Shown: positions 1 through 11,820, counted from the stretch's first letter. The stretch: DNA of 64,000 bases from Orenia metallireducens (GCF_003001995.1 NZ_PVNB01000001.1:282203-346202), one strand, 5' to 3'. The notes: generated by a model from the letters alone, not told the origin. A program made the numbers and translations.

Positions 1-636
1 ACTCTGTAGATTTCCATATAGGGTTTTGAAAGTATCATTGTGTTTAATGATAACAGTTGTTCCTTGATAATCATCTTTAATAACATCCTCTACTATCCCA
101 GCTTGGACTGCTTTAATTTTAGTACCTATTTCTGCTTTAAAATCTACCCCACCATTAAATTTCCAAGCATCTAGAACTCTATCTTTATAGGGTTCATTCC
201 AAGATAAGCTAATCTCACTATCAATAGGTCTAATTAAATTACCAAAAGCTTTAACATTTGCTGCTTTAGCTGTAACCTTGATAGCAGGAACATCTTCTTC
301 GCTTTGAACACTACTTTTTTTAGTCTGATTTAGAGTTGAAGGGATAACAATCTCTTGCCTATTTAACTTATAATTATCTAAGTCATCTTCAGTATTTATT
401 ATCTCTACACTCTTTTCCTTCTCACTACTACTTGTTCTTTCAAAGTGGGGCTCCTCTGTTAAGGAGAAATAATTTTGCTGATAGAAAGCATAAATACCTC
501 CTAAGACCATAAAAAAGATAATTACAAATAGATAAACCCACTTCCAGGACTTTAAGCCTTTAATCTGATCCTTCAATTTACTCTTCTTTTTGTCCAAAAT
601 AACAGAAAAGGGCCATTTTTCAAATTTTTTACTCAT
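1..636 (-). CDS. spoIIQ: SpoIIQ-like membrane-anchored M23 family protein (3' end outside window)
   Basis: Partial gene with 212 codons visible; the C-terminus lies beyond base 1. The ATG at 636 follows a GGAGGTGA ribosome site at 642-649. The product has a basic cytoplasmic tail (residues 1-32), one membrane span (about 33-52), a polar linker, and from about residue 133 the start of an M23/LytM fold. SpoIIQ proteins sit in the forespore membrane and bind SpoIIIAH across the intermembrane space during engulfment. The first zinc-ligand motif of M23 enzymes (H-x-G-x-D) reads NGGVD here, so the His is replaced, as in the degenerate B. subtilis protein and unlike the C. difficile one. It lies directly downstream of spoIID, a common clostridial pairing. 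The second zinc motif cannot be seen. Confidence 0.85.
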   Translation of the reverse strand, partial: MSKKFEKWPFSVILDKKKSKLKDQIKGLKSWKWVYLFVIIFFMVLGGIYAFYQQNYFSLTEEPHFERTSSSEKEKSVEIINTEDDLDNYKLNRQEIVIPSTLNQTKKSSVQSEEDVPAIKVTAKAANVKAFGNLIRPIDSEISLSWNEPYKDRVLDAWKFNGGVDFKAEIGTKIKAVQAGIVEDVIKDDYQGTTVIIKHNDTFKTLYGNLQS

Positions 637-697
637 TAAACTCACCTCCAAAGTTATGGTATCCAGAAGTGAGTTCTTTATACATATGATTAATAAA

Positions 698-1597
698 TTA
701 CCAGAATATTTTTAGTTGTGTGTGTGGATAGTAATGTGATAATATCTCTTTAAAATTATATCGATTCTTAGCCATGCCATTAGCACCATACTGGCTCATA
801 CCTACCCCATGACCATATCCAGAGGTTTTAAACTTTAGAAATTCACCTTCTTTTTTAATAATAAAGTTGGTTGATGGTAATCCTAATTTTTGCCTTAATT
901 CTCTTCCAGTAAATACCCTGCTTCCTATCTTTAATTTTAAAACCCTCTTGCTAGAACTCCTCTCTATTATCTCAATATTATTTATATCACTTCTTTGAAC
1001 ATCTAAGACGCGGCAAACATCCTTAATAGAATAAAACTTATCTTTACTATAATAAGGTGATAACTGCTCATAATTACTAGGTACACTCTTCAAATAAGGT
1101 ACAGAATTACCCCAGACAGCTACTGCATCTTCTGTATAATCCCCACTACTTGAATGATATACTGCACTAATCAATTTATTGTCATACATTAATACCAAAC
1201 CTTTAGTCTCTTCAACTGCTGCTGATATTTTTGCCCAATAGAAGATATATCTATTCCCCCACCTCTTCTTTAACTCCTCTTTAGACAGCCAAGCCTGGTC
1301 ACGATTACTATTGGTAGTTAAATTATTGGACTTTAATTTTTTTAAAGTATAAGTTCTAGCTGCTACAGCTTGAGCCTTTAAGGCCTCTATCTCAAATCCG
1401 GCTGGCATCTCAGCAGCAACTACCCCTTTAAGATACTCATCTAAATCTAAGTTCATATACTCTTCTGTATTAATATTATAGATATCTATTTTATATTGAT
1501 TAGACTTGAATATATTCAAAGATATCATAATACCACTTGGTATAATAATTATAGATATTAAATTTAAAATCACAATAAACACTATTACTCTTTTCAA
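698..1597 (-). CDS. spoIID: Stage II sporulation protein D (SpoIID), peptidoglycan lytic transglycosylase
   Basis: Membrane-anchored 299-residue transglycosylase that cleaves septal glycan strands during forespore engulfment, working with SpoIIP and SpoIIM. An N-terminal membrane span (about 4-30) is followed by a SpoIID/LytB domain. The catalytic-type Glu lies in AAEMP (Glu63), followed by AQAVAARTYTL (75-85), and the C-terminal signature GHGVGMSQYGA is intact. The start is TTG at 1597, chosen because a strong GGAGGAGGGGG site lies just upstream at 1600-1610. The upstream neighbour is murA and the downstream neighbour is the spoIIQ-like gene. Expression from a sigma-E promoter is expected for the family, but I could not fix one by eye. 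Confidence 0.95.
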   Translation of the reverse strand: MKRVIVFIVILNLISIIIIPSGIMISLNIFKSNQYKIDIYNINTEEYMNLDLDEYLKGVVAAEMPAGFEIEALKAQAVAARTYTLKKLKSNNLTTNSNRDQAWLSKEELKKRWGNRYIFYWAKISAAVEETKGLVLMYDNKLISAVYHSSSGDYTEDAVAVWGNSVPYLKSVPSNYEQLSPYYSKDKFYSIKDVCRVLDVQRSDINNIEIIERSSSKRVLKLKIGSRVFTGRELRQKLGLPSTNFIIKKEGEFLKFKTSGYGHGVGMSQYGANGMAKNRYNFKEILSHYYPHTQLKIFW

Positions 1598-1731
1598 TCC
1601 CCCTCCTCCTAATAAGCTAATTACTAATATTTATGTAAGAAGAGTATTAGGATATTATAGAATTAATTTACAGTTAACTAATTATACTTTGCTTAATAGC
1701 TTTAGAGAATACCAACTCATATCTTCCATCT

Positions 1732-1767
1732 AAAAAAGCAACCATAAATTTATGGTTGCTTTTTTAA
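1732..1767 (-). terminator. Intrinsic terminator after murA
   Basis: Near-perfect hairpin (AAAAGCAACCATAAA and its complement) with a U-run on the minus-strand transcript, 18 bases beyond the murA stop. A matching T-run on the other strand means it could also act in reverse. Confidence 0.85.
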
Positions 1768-1784
1768 TACTATTAAGTTAAACT

Positions 1785-3035
1785 TCAACAATCAACTTTT
1801 CTAATATTTACACCAATACTACTTAGCTTACCTAATATATTTTCATATCCACGCTCAATATGGTATATATCTCCAATCTCAGTCTCCCCTTCTGCTACCA
1901 ATCCTGCTATAATTAAAGCAGCTCCCGCTCTTAAGTCAGTTGCCTTAACTTTAGCTCCTGTCAAATTCGATTTTTTAACAATAGCAGACCTACCATCTAT
2001 CTTGATATCTGCTCCCATCCTCTTTAATTCATCAACATGACCAAACCTATTCTCAAAGACGGTCTCTATTACCATACTAGCTCCCTCAGCTTGGGTCAAC
2101 AAAGCCATAAACTGTGCTTGCATATCTGTAGGAAATCCAGGATAAGGTAAAGTCTTCATATCAACAGCCTTTAATTTACCTTCTGATATTATTCTAACAC
2201 TATTGACATCTTCCTTTACTATAACTCCCATCTCTCTTAATTTAGCAATCAATGGCTTGACATGCTCTACCAGTACATTGTCTATATACAAATCACTTTC
2301 TATGATAGCAGCCGCCATCATATAAGTTCCTGCTTCAATTCGATCAGGAATAATAGTATATTCCCTTCCTTCTAATTTATCAGCACCCTCAATCTTGATA
2401 ATATCTGTCCCAGCACCTTTAATTTTAGCTCCCATTACATTTAAATAATTGGCTAAATCTATAATCTCTGGTTCTCTAGCAGCATTTTCAATGATAGTCT
2501 GCCCTTCTGCCTTAACCGCTGCCATCATAATATTTGATGTAGCACCTACACTAGGATAATCCAAATAAATCTTAGCTCCAATTAATTTATCTGCCTTAAC
2601 TTCTACTACACCATGCTCTATATTTACCTTAGCACCTAATGCTTTAAAACCCTTAAGATGTAAATCAATAGGTCTACTTCCTATCTCGCAACCACCTGGC
2701 AATGAAGTAGCAGCCTGTCCACAACGCGCCAATAATGCACCAAGAACATAATAAGAAGCACGCATCTTCCTTGCCAAATCATAAGGAATATCTAGACGAT
2801 TAATAGTATCTGTATTAATCTTTAGTCTATTATTACTATACTCAGTCTTAGCTCCCAAAGAATTTAATATCTTAATTAAGTTATTTATATCTCTTAAATT
2901 AGGAATATTCTCTAAAATACTTTCTCCTTCTCCTATTAATGCCGCCATAACGATTGGTAAGGCAGCATTTTTGGCACCACTAATACTGAGCCTACCTTCT
3001 AGTCTATTTACTCTATCTACTATTAGAAAACTCAT
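1785..3035 (-). CDS. murA: UDP-N-acetylglucosamine 1-carboxyvinyltransferase (MurA)
   Basis: First committed step of peptidoglycan synthesis: transfer of enolpyruvate from PEP to UDP-GlcNAc, in the cytoplasm. From the ATG at 3035 the protein has 416 residues, normal for the family. Lys22-Asn23 (SGAKNA) and the catalytic, fosfomycin-targeted Cys116 in LPGGCEIGSRP with Arg121 are all present. The frame is open to an upstream ATG at 3062, but the internal ATG has the AGGAGGA ribosome site (3041-3047) at proper spacing, so that start is preferred. It lies between the atp operon region and spoIID, as one murA copy does in B. subtilis. Another murA copy elsewhere is possible; only this one is in the window. 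Confidence 0.96.
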   Translation of the reverse strand: MSFLIVDRVNRLEGRLSISGAKNAALPIVMAALIGEGESILENIPNLRDINNLIKILNSLGAKTEYSNNRLKINTDTINRLDIPYDLARKMRASYYVLGALLARCGQAATSLPGGCEIGSRPIDLHLKGFKALGAKVNIEHGVVEVKADKLIGAKIYLDYPSVGATSNIMMAAVKAEGQTIIENAAREPEIIDLANYLNVMGAKIKGAGTDIIKIEGADKLEGREYTIIPDRIEAGTYMMAAAIIESDLYIDNVLVEHVKPLIAKLREMGVIVKEDVNSVRIISEGKLKAVDMKTLPYPGFPTDMQAQFMALLTQAEGASMVIETVFENRFGHVDELKRMGADIKIDGRSAIVKKSNLTGAKVKATDLRAGAALIIAGLVAEGETEIGDIYHIERGYENILGKLSSIGVNIRKVDC

Positions 3036-3130
3036 CCTATTCCTCCTAATTAAATTTATCACAAATCAATAATTATCTTCTTGGTTCTTTACTTAAGTTC
3101 CTTCTTTAATAATAAAATTTGATTAAGTAA

Positions 3131-3721
3131 TTAATGATTAGCAGGACATTTTTTTCCTATAATCTTATCTAACCAGTTCATTTTTCGATAATTTTCCAAT
3201 TCTTCTGGTGCTTTTTCCTTAATCATCTGGTAGCACTCTTCACATACCTTCTCCCCTGTAGCATTAATAAGTTCTATTGGTAGCCCTTGTTCTTTCAAAC
3301 TAGTTACTCTATCCTTAATAATAATATCACTCTGATTAACAGCATGGTCACTTACCACAACTAGACCTATATCACCTTTGAAATCAGGTGAATCTACTTT
3401 TTTAAAGGATAAATCATGTTCTCTAGCTAATCTAATATAATCCTTGGCTCTATCCATATCTACCTTTCGATTAATTATCAGCTTCTTTGCTTCATTATTC
3501 TTAATAGCTTCTAAAACTTCTGGATATGTTCCTGGTTCTTCGACCTGTTCAAAGGTTAACGCCTTTAAAACCCTTTCTCTAAACTCACCTAAAAATCTAT
3601 TCTTCTCACCTTTTTTTAGCTCAAAGCCACCATTAATTCCGGCACTAACCCTCTGTTCTAAGTCACTTTTACCCTGATTTTCCATTATAGCCTCTTGCTG
3701 AATATCTTTATCTTCACTCAT
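3131..3721 (-). CDS. YueI family protein (DUF1694)
   Basis: A 196-residue soluble protein of unknown function matching the YueI/DUF1694 pattern: the DLEQRV...G segment near residues 20-28, the FLGEFRERVLKAL helix (43-55), and a small alpha/beta domain containing KKLIINRKVD and a GLVVVSDHAV strand. A C-terminal CEECY plus a final CPANH add three cysteines that might bind metal; that is only a guess. ATG at 3721. It lies 290 bases beyond the end of the atp operon terminator and about 100 bases before murA. Confidence 0.75.
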   Translation of the reverse strand: MSEDKDIQQEAIMENQGKSDLEQRVSAGINGGFELKKGEKNRFLGEFRERVLKALTFEQVEEPGTYPEVLEAIKNNEAKKLIINRKVDMDRAKDYIRLAREHDLSFKKVDSPDFKGDIGLVVVSDHAVNQSDIIIKDRVTSLKEQGLPIELINATGEKVCEECYQMIKEKAPEELENYRKMNWLDKIIGKKCPANH

Positions 3722-4011
3722 GACTTCACCCCGTTGAATTTCTTTTTTTCATTTATCATTATTCCGTAAGTATTGATATTATAATCATACAACTTTGGAA
3801 TAAAACTTAAATATAACACTGTATGAGTGACACTTATTAAATATTAAGATTAAATCTAAGTATAAGTAAGAAATTATTCTAATGTTCTATTATTTAATCA
3901 AACTTAAATTTAATCTTAGACTTAGTCTCAAAGTATCACAATATCTATAACAATATATTCAAATTTAATTATAAAGTTTTATCAAATCTCTTACAGTATA
4001 ATTTACCACTT
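3722..4011. other. AT-rich intergenic region with an imperfect inverted repeat
   Basis: No gene seen on either strand. The main structure is an imperfect inverted repeat at about 3842-3925 whose arms contain AAGATTAAAT and ATTTAATCTTAG. It resembles AT-rich hairpins at 11936-12003, 50461-50540 and 57010-57057. A promoter for the YueI gene must lie here but I could not identify one with confidence. Confidence 0.5.
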
Positions 4012-4048
4012 AAATAAAAAAAGAGCAAGAGATTTTACTCTCTTACTC
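4012..4048 (-). terminator. atp operon terminator overlapping the atpC stop codon
   Basis: Hairpin GAGTAAGAG...CTCTTGCTC followed by TTTTTTTATTT on the minus transcript. The upstream arm includes the atpC stop (4043-4045), so termination is tightly coupled to the operon end. Confidence 0.88.
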
Positions 4049-4453
4049 AAAGTTTTTGCCCTTACTGACTTTTAATCTATTCATAGCCTTCTTTAAAGCG
4101 ATTTCAGCCCTTTTAGAATTAATTGAGCTATTATCTTTAGACAATCGCTTTTCCGCTCTTTCTTTAGCAGATTTGGCTCGGTCCACATCAATCTCATCAG
4201 AATATTCAGCAGTATCAACCAAGATACTAATCTCTTCAGGTCTTACCTCAATATAACCTGTACTAGATGCTAGTATCCTTTCCTGGTCATTATTCTTAAT
4301 TTTAATCTGACCGATATCTAGACCTGTAACTAGAGGTTGATGTTCTGCTAAAAATCCTCTATCACCATCTATAGTCCTTACAGTTACCATAGATGCTTCT
4401 CCATCATAGACCACCTTTTCTGGTGTAATGATACTAAGTTTCACTGTGGACAT
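4043..4453 (-). CDS. atpC: ATP synthase epsilon subunit
   Basis: A 136-residue central-stalk subunit of F1: an N-terminal beta-sandwich (STVKLSIITPEKVVYDGEA at the start, then GDRGFLAEHQPL) and a C-terminal helical hairpin (about 90-136, DRAKSAKERAEKRL...). It contacts gamma and the c-ring and in many bacteria inhibits ATP hydrolysis. Last gene of the operon, two bases after atpD. The start ATG at 4453 overlaps the sequence just downstream of the atpD stop, so translational coupling is likely. Confidence 0.96.
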   Translation of the reverse strand: MSTVKLSIITPEKVVYDGEASMVTVRTIDGDRGFLAEHQPLVTGLDIGQIKIKNNDQERILASSTGYIEVRPEEISILVDTAEYSDEIDVDRAKSAKERAEKRLSKDNSSINSKRAEIALKKAMNRLKVSKGKNFE

Positions 4454-4455
4454 GA

Positions 4456-5916
<1,461 letters not shown>

Positions 5917-6783
5917 CTATTCTAGTGCTTCTGCCCCTCCAACAATCTCTGATAATTCTTGAGTAATCGCCGCTTGACGAGCACGGTTATAAGATAACTT
6001 GAGTTTATCAATCATATCTTCAGCATTATCAGTAGCTGAGTCCATTGCTGTCATTCGAGAAGCAAACTCACTAGCTTTTGACTGTATTAATGCACCAAAG
6101 ATAACATTCTTTAAATACTGTGGCAATACAGCAGATAGAACCTCTTCTGCTGATGGGTCATAAAGATAGCTTTCTTCCGAGTCATTGACCTCTGCTGATT
6201 CTGGTGGCTCAATCGGTAATAGTTGTAATCTCTCTACTTTCTGACTAACTACAGAATTAAATTCAGTATAAACTAAATGAACTTCATCTAAAATACCTTC
6301 TGTATATAGCTCTACCAGTTCATTAGATATGTTGGTGGCTGTAGAGAAACCAGGACTATCTTCAATTTCAATATATTCAGAGATAATCTCTGCTTTATTC
6401 TTAAAGTAATCCCTTCCTTTTTTACCAATAGTTATTAAAGCAGTCTCTTTTTCAGTCTCTTTTTCAGTCTCTTTTAAACCTTTTTCAACCTCTTTAATCA
6501 CACGACTATTGTACGCACCACATAATCCGCGGTCACCAGTAATAAATACATACCCTACCTTCTTCACATCACGCTTCTCAAGGAGAGGATGTAAATCATC
6601 ATCTATTCTAGCTGTAATATCAGCTAAAGTTTCCTTAGTTTTATCAAAAAAAGGCTTAGCATTTTCTGCTCTTTCTTGGGATTTTCTCAACTTAGCAGCA
6701 GCAACCATCTTCATAGCTCTAGTTATCTTTTTAGTACTCTCAACACTAGTAATCTGCCGCTTAATATCCCGCATACTTGCCAT
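5917..6783 (-). CDS. atpG: ATP synthase gamma subunit
   Basis: A 288-residue rotor shaft of F1. The conserved N-terminal helix (MRDIKRQITSVESTKKITRAMKMVAAAKLRK, residues about 4-34) and the C-terminal helix ending AAITQELSEIVGGAEAL form the coiled coil inside the alpha3beta3 ring. Between them is a Rossmann-like domain with ITGDRGLCGAYN. A short KETEKETEKE tandem (about 98-107) is a mild low-complexity insertion in a surface loop. 38 bases after atpA. Confidence 0.97.
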   Translation of the reverse strand: MASMRDIKRQITSVESTKKITRAMKMVAAAKLRKSQERAENAKPFFDKTKETLADITARIDDDLHPLLEKRDVKKVGYVFITGDRGLCGAYNSRVIKEVEKGLKETEKETEKETALITIGKKGRDYFKNKAEIISEYIEIEDSPGFSTATNISNELVELYTEGILDEVHLVYTEFNSVVSQKVERLQLLPIEPPESAEVNDSEESYLYDPSAEEVLSAVLPQYLKNVIFGALIQSKASEFASRMTAMDSATDNAEDMIDKLKLSYNRARQAAITQELSEIVGGAEALE

Positions 6784-6821
6784 CGTTAAATCACCTCACT
6801 TTCCTAGCAAAAGAAGATTAA

Positions 6822-8351
6822 TTAAGCAGTAGCTCTATCTTTGCTAGTAGCAAAAGTATCTTTAAATTCTTTAATTGCAGCTTTTAAATTCTCTTCTGTA
6901 TCCTCTTCTAGTTTACCACTTTCTACAATAGCTTCTCCAACTTCTGGGTGAGTAGCCTGCATAAACTTAATAAACTCTCTCTCAAATCTTGTGATATCTT
7001 CAACAGGAATATCATCTAAATATCCTTTAGTTACAGCATAAATAATAATAACTTGATCTTCTACTTCTAATGGACTAGTTTCATCCTGTTTTAATACCTC
7101 TACTATTCTCTCTCCACGAGATAATTTCTTCTGAGTAGATTCATCTAAATCAGAACCAAATTGAGCAAAGGCTTCTAATTCACGATATTGAGACATATCT
7201 AATTTTAATGTTCCTGCAACAGATTTCATCGCTTTAATCTGTGCATTACCACCTACACGAGATACAGATAATCCTACATTAACCGCTGGTCTAACACCAG
7301 AGAAGAACAATTCACTTTCTAAGAATATCTGCCCATCTGTAATAGAGATTACATTTGTAGGGATATATGCCGAAATATCTCCTGCTTGTGTTTCAATGAT
7401 AGGTAGAGCTGTTAAAGAACCAGCACCTAACTCATCATTTAACTTAGCAGCACGCTCTAATAATCTAGAATGTAAGTAGAATACATCCCCTGGATAAGCT
7501 TCGCGTCCTGGTGGTCTTCTTAAAAGTAATGACATCTCACGATAAGCAACAGCATGCTTAGATAAATCATCATAAACAACTAGTACGTCTTCTCCTTCAT
7601 ACATAAACCCTTCTCCAATAGTACAACCAGCATAAGGAGCTAAGTATTGTAATGAAGCAGGCTCACTAGCAGAAGCTGACACTACTGTTGTATATTCCAT
7701 GGCACCTGCTTCCTCTAATTTGTTTACAATTTGAGCAACTGTAGAAGATTTCTGTCCAATTGCTACATAGATACACGCTACATCTTTACCTTTTTGGTTA
7801 ATAATTGTATCAATTCCGATAGCTGTCTTACCAGTCTGACGGTCACCGATAATCAATTCACGTTGTCCCTTACCAATAGGTACCATAGAGTCAATTGCCT
7901 TAATACCTGTTTGTAATGGCTGTTTTACTGGTTGACGATCTACTATTCCAGGTGCTTCAGACTCAATTGGTCTAGTTTCATTACTATTAATTGGTCCTTT
8001 ACCATCAATAGGTTCACCTAAGGCATTAACAACACGCCCCTTTAACTCTTGACCAATAGGAACCTCAACAATTTTATTAGTTCTATTAACAGTATCGCCC
8101 TCTTCAATCTTAGACTCATCACCTAAGATAACGCAACCTATACTATCCTCTTCTAAGTTAAGTGCCATTCCATAAACACCACTATCAAATTCTAATAATT
8201 CACCAGCCATAGCATCTTCTAAACCATGGATTCTGGCAATTCCGTCACCAACATTAAGTACAGTTCCTACACCTTTTACTTCTAGTTCTACATTATAATT
8301 TTTTATCTGTTCTTTAATTATAGAACTAATCTCTTCAGGTCTAAGATTCAT
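6822..8351 (-). CDS. atpA: ATP synthase alpha subunit
   Basis: A 509-residue regulatory nucleotide-binding subunit of F1. P-loop GDRQTGKTA near residue 170, [31 protein letters not shown] with the arginine-finger region, and the C-terminal helical domain. The N-terminal amphipathic segment ([14 protein letters not shown]) would bind delta. Its start overlaps the end of atpH by 11 bases, so translation is probably coupled. Length and motifs are those of a normal bacterial alpha subunit. Confidence 0.98.
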   Translation of the reverse strand: MNLRPEEISSIIKEQIKNYNVELEVKGVGTVLNVGDGIARIHGLEDAMAGELLEFDSGVYGMALNLEEDSIGCVILGDESKIEEGDTVNRTNKIVEVPIGQELKGRVVNALGEPIDGKGPINSNETRPIESEAPGIVDRQPVKQPLQTGIKAIDSMVPIGKGQRELIIGDRQTGKTAIGIDTIINQKGKDVACIYVAIGQKSSTVAQIVNKLEEAGAMEYTTVVSASASEPASLQYLAPYAGCTIGEGFMYEGEDVLVVYDDLSKHAVAYREMSLLLRRPPGREAYPGDVFYLHSRLLERAAKLNDELGAGSLTALPIIETQAGDISAYIPTNVISITDGQIFLESELFFSGVRPAVNVGLSVSRVGGNAQIKAMKSVAGTLKLDMSQYRELEAFAQFGSDLDESTQKKLSRGERIVEVLKQDETSPLEVEDQVIIIYAVTKGYLDDIPVEDITRFEREFIKFMQATHPEVGEAIVESGKLEEDTEENLKAAIKEFKDTFATSKDRATA

Positions 8352-8916
8352 CTATTTTCACCCCTAACTTGCTTACTTCTAAACCTTTTAATTTATTTTC
8401 AAGCTTTTTAAGATGATTTAATAAACTTCCATCAATTATCTTATCACCAATCTTTAAAACCAATCCACCTAATAACTCTGGTTGAACCTTTAATTTTAAG
8501 GCAACCTCTTTTTTAGTGGTATCTTCTAATTTTAACTTTAATTTATCTTGATATTTTGCTGATAATTCAATTGGTGAAATAACTTGAACTTCTAATCGAC
8601 CTTCTTGAATATCAACTAATTTCTTAAATTGTTGATAGATTGCTTGTAGATAATCTACTCTACCCTTATCTACCAATATTTTGATAAAGTTCATTAGATA
8701 ATTTGATAAGTTTTTTTCAAATACCTTTGTTAATGTTTCTTTCTTTTGACCATTACTAAGCTTAGGATGGCTAAGTAATTGCTTAAGTTCATCATTGCTA
8801 TCAATGGCACCAACAATTCCATGAAATTGAGTTTGAGTCTCTTCTAAAGCTTTCTCTTCCATTGCCAAATCAAATAAAGCTTGAGCATATCTTTCAGCAA
8901 TTTGGTTTCTTAACAT
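8341..8916 (-). CDS. atpH: ATP synthase delta subunit
   Basis: A 191-residue peripheral-stalk protein linking b subunits to the top of alpha3beta3. The N-terminal helical bundle begins [15 protein letters not shown], and the family C-terminal signature [21 protein letters not shown] (about 144-164) is clear. Overlaps atpF by 7 bases upstream and atpA by 11 bases downstream, suggesting coupled translation through this part of the operon. Confidence 0.96.
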   Translation of the reverse strand: MLRNQIAERYAQALFDLAMEEKALEETQTQFHGIVGAIDSNDELKQLLSHPKLSNGQKKETLTKVFEKNLSNYLMNFIKILVDKGRVDYLQAIYQQFKKLVDIQEGRLEVQVISPIELSAKYQDKLKLKLEDTTKKEVALKLKVQPELLGGLVLKIGDKIIDGSLLNHLKKLENKLKGLEVSKLGVKIDES

Positions 8917-9416
8917 CCTAGCTCACCCAACTTATCTTTATCTATTCCTTCAATATAGCTTTCAATTGTCTTCTCTTGTAATTCTGTATTAATAGATTTC
9001 TCTAATAATTGCTTAGTCATTTGGATTGAAATATTTGTCACTTCATCCTTTAAGCTTTCAACAGCTTGTTGTTTAGCACGAGAAATCTCTTGCTCTGCTC
9101 TTTCAATCTTCTGGTTAGCTTCAGATTTTGCTTCATTAATAAGATCTTCTTTATTTCTCTGAGCTCTACGACGACTATCTTCAATTATATCTTGAGCTTC
9201 AGCCTTAGCATCTTGTAACCTTTGTTGATATTCAGCTTTTAACTGTTCTGCTTCATTTTCACGCTCAATAGCCTGATCTATCTGGTCTGAAATTTTTTCA
9301 GAACGATCATTCATAAGATTAGTTATTGGTCCGAATAAGAAGCGTTTTAACACAAAATATAATACCATAAAGTTAATTAGTTGAAGAACAAATGTAGTTA
9401 AATCTAAAGAAATCAA
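8910..9416 (-). CDS. atpF: ATP synthase b subunit
   Basis: A 168-residue membrane-anchored stator. One N-terminal membrane span (about 5-25, FVLQLINFMVLYFVLKRFLF) is followed by a long charged coiled coil (about 35-150) rich in Glu, Lys, Gln and Ala. A single b gene is present, so a b2 homodimer is expected. Preceded by about 98 bases that separate it from the c-subunit gene and hold a 26-bp perfect palindrome (9480-9505). Confidence 0.95.
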   Translation of the reverse strand: MISLDLTTFVLQLINFMVLYFVLKRFLFGPITNLMNDRSEKISDQIDQAIERENEAEQLKAEYQQRLQDAKAEAQDIIEDSRRRAQRNKEDLINEAKSEANQKIERAEQEISRAKQQAVESLKDEVTNISIQMTKQLLEKSINTELQEKTIESYIEGIDKDKLGELGC

Positions 9417-9479
9417 TTATTGTTACCCCCTTTCACGACCACTATGTAACAAAAAATAAATCTCCAAAATAATTAAAGG

Positions 9480-9505
9480 AAGATGAATAAATATTTATTC
9501 ATCTT
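9480..9505 (-). promoter_or_regulatory. Intercistronic hairpin between atpE2 and atpF
   Basis: Perfect 26-bp palindrome (AAGATGAATAAAT and its complement) just after the stop of the second c-subunit gene. No clean U-run follows on the minus transcript, so a full terminator is unlikely. A 3' stabilising or processing stem for the c-subunit message, or a weak attenuator, would help supply excess c subunits; that role is inferred. Confidence 0.6.
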
Positions 9506-9514
9506 CAAATATTC

Positions 9515-9781
<267 letters not shown>

Positions 9782-9801
9782 TTATAATATTTATTTTATA
9801 A

Positions 9802-10374
<573 letters not shown>

Positions 10375-10385
10375 CTATGGAGAGA

Positions 10386-11108
10386 TTAGTCAACTTCTGT
10401 TGCAATATAAGTCATTGTCAACATTGTAAAGATAAAAGCCTGCAATACACCAGCAAAAACATCGAAGTAAAGGCTTGCTATACCTGGAATAAGTATACCA
10501 ACTACACTATATAGCAATCCCATAATTACTACTCCACCTAACATATTACCAAATAGACGGAAGGATAAAGATACTGGGTCTGCTATTGCTCCAATTATGT
10601 TTAATGGGACTAAAAAGGGCATTGGTTCAAAATAATCTTTTATGTAACCACCAATACCTTTGGCTCTAATTCCAGAGACATGAACAGCAATGAATGTAAT
10701 TAATGCTAAAGCAAAAGTAGTATTTAAATCTGCTGTTGGTGTGTATAAATTGAATAAGTCTCTACCTGGAACAATGCCTATTAGATTAGCAAAGGCTAGA
10801 AACAATATTAATGTACCTATATAAGGGACATACTTCTGTTTTCCAGAGCCCATTGCACTATCTACTAAACCTTGAATTGAATCAACTATAAATTCAGCAA
10901 AATTCTGTAAACTCAAAGCTTTTGGCTTCTCTTTTAAGTTTCTAGTTGATAACCAAGCGAATATAGCTAAAATAGCCATGATTACCCAAGTGGTTATAAC
11001 AGTAGATTTAATTGGAAGACCAGCAACTTCATATACTTTAGGAGCAAAAGCCTCAGGGTTTACGTCTTCAAGAAACATCTTATCAATCAAATTATTGATA
11101 AATCCCAT
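10386..11108 (-). CDS. atpB: ATP synthase a subunit
   Basis: A 240-residue Fo stator channel with about six membrane helices. The essential stator Arg is Arg184 in SLSFRLFGNMLGG; the C-terminal helix (VLQAFIFTMLTMTYIATEVD) is typical. Together with the c subunits it forms the ion path; the Na+-type c signature implies that this a subunit conducts Na+. 32 bases before the four-helix c gene and 4 bases after atpI. Confidence 0.97.
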   Translation of the reverse strand: MGFINNLIDKMFLEDVNPEAFAPKVYEVAGLPIKSTVITTWVIMAILAIFAWLSTRNLKEKPKALSLQNFAEFIVDSIQGLVDSAMGSGKQKYVPYIGTLILFLAFANLIGIVPGRDLFNLYTPTADLNTTFALALITFIAVHVSGIRAKGIGGYIKDYFEPMPFLVPLNIIGAIADPVSLSFRLFGNMLGGVVIMGLLYSVVGILIPGIASLYFDVFAGVLQAFIFTMLTMTYIATEVD

Positions 11109-11112
11109 CTAA

Positions 11113-11511
11113 TTAACTCCCCTCCTTTCTAGTTAACTCTTGATTCTGTGGAAAAACCTTAAAGATATTACTTACTAAAATAACAAACTTGATAGTTAAC
11201 ATACCAATAATTGTTGTCAACAAATTGACATCTGGTCTTTTTAAAGCTATATAAAAAACAGTAAACCAGAGTATATATCTAAATATGTATTGTACCACCA
11301 TATATGCTTGGGCTTTAGTAGGTGTAAAGCTTACTGATTTTTGTAGAGAAATAGCTAATAAATGAAAGTTAACAATCCCCATTACCGATCCTACTAATAA
11401 TCCAAAAGCAGTTCTTTTGTCAAAAAAAATCAATGATATTACCGCTAAAAACAGATTCAATATAATAGTGTATTTTATCACAAAAAACTCAGTTTTTCTT
11501 AATTCCTTCAC
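11113..11511 (-). CDS. atpI: ATP synthase subunit I (AtpI)
   Basis: A 132-residue membrane protein with four predicted helices, placed between atpZ and atpB as in many Firmicute operons. AtpI proteins assist c-ring assembly in Na+-type and other synthases (shown for A. woodii and I. tartaricus-type enzymes). The start is GTG at 11511, three bases after the atpZ stop, with GGGATAAG as ribosome site inside the end of atpZ. The four-base gap to atpB implies coupling. Confidence 0.85.
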   Translation of the reverse strand: MKELRKTEFFVIKYTIILNLFLAVISLIFFDKRTAFGLLVGSVMGIVNFHLLAISLQKSVSFTPTKAQAYMVVQYIFRYILWFTVFYIALKRPDVNLLTTIIGMLTIKFVILVSNIFKVFPQNQELTRKEGS

Positions 11512-11514
11512 AAC

Positions 11515-11739
11515 TTATCCCTTCCTATCCTTCTCAGTAGACATAAGTAATCTATAAGCACTTCTAAATCCAGTTATAACACCTAAAATAGTAAAGATGA
11601 TTAAAAAAATAGCATTAGTACCTAGCCATTGATCTAATTTATTACCAAACCAAACACAAATAATTATAGGTATTATAATACTGATACCTACTTGAGATAA
11701 TAAGGCTAAAGCTTTAAGAATACCTATATTTTCTTTCAT
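11515..11739 (-). CDS. atpZ: AtpZ/AtpI family protein, first gene of atp operon
   Basis: A 74-residue protein with two membrane helices (about 8-31 and 42-63) and the family signature VWFGNKLDQWLGTN. AtpZ-type proteins lead many atp operons; Mg2+/Ca2+ transport and c-ring assembly have both been proposed. ATG at 11739 with GGAGAATTGTA spacing. It is the first gene after the riboswitch-terminator leader, so its expression and that of all downstream atp genes should depend on that switch. Confidence 0.85.
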   Translation of the reverse strand: MKENIGILKALALLSQVGISIIIPIIICVWFGNKLDQWLGTNAIFLIIFTILGVITGFRSAYRLLMSTEKDRKG

Positions 11740-11820
11740 TACAATTCTCCTATGTACTTAATAATGAGTATGTAAAAATCAAAATTATCCCTTTCTAGTT
11801 TACACAATATATCTCTAAAT

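Noticed and set aside
1506..1733. 75-codon plus-strand frame over the start of spoIID
   Set aside because: Overlaps spoIID and its ribosome site antisense, low-complexity composition, no ribosome site of its own.
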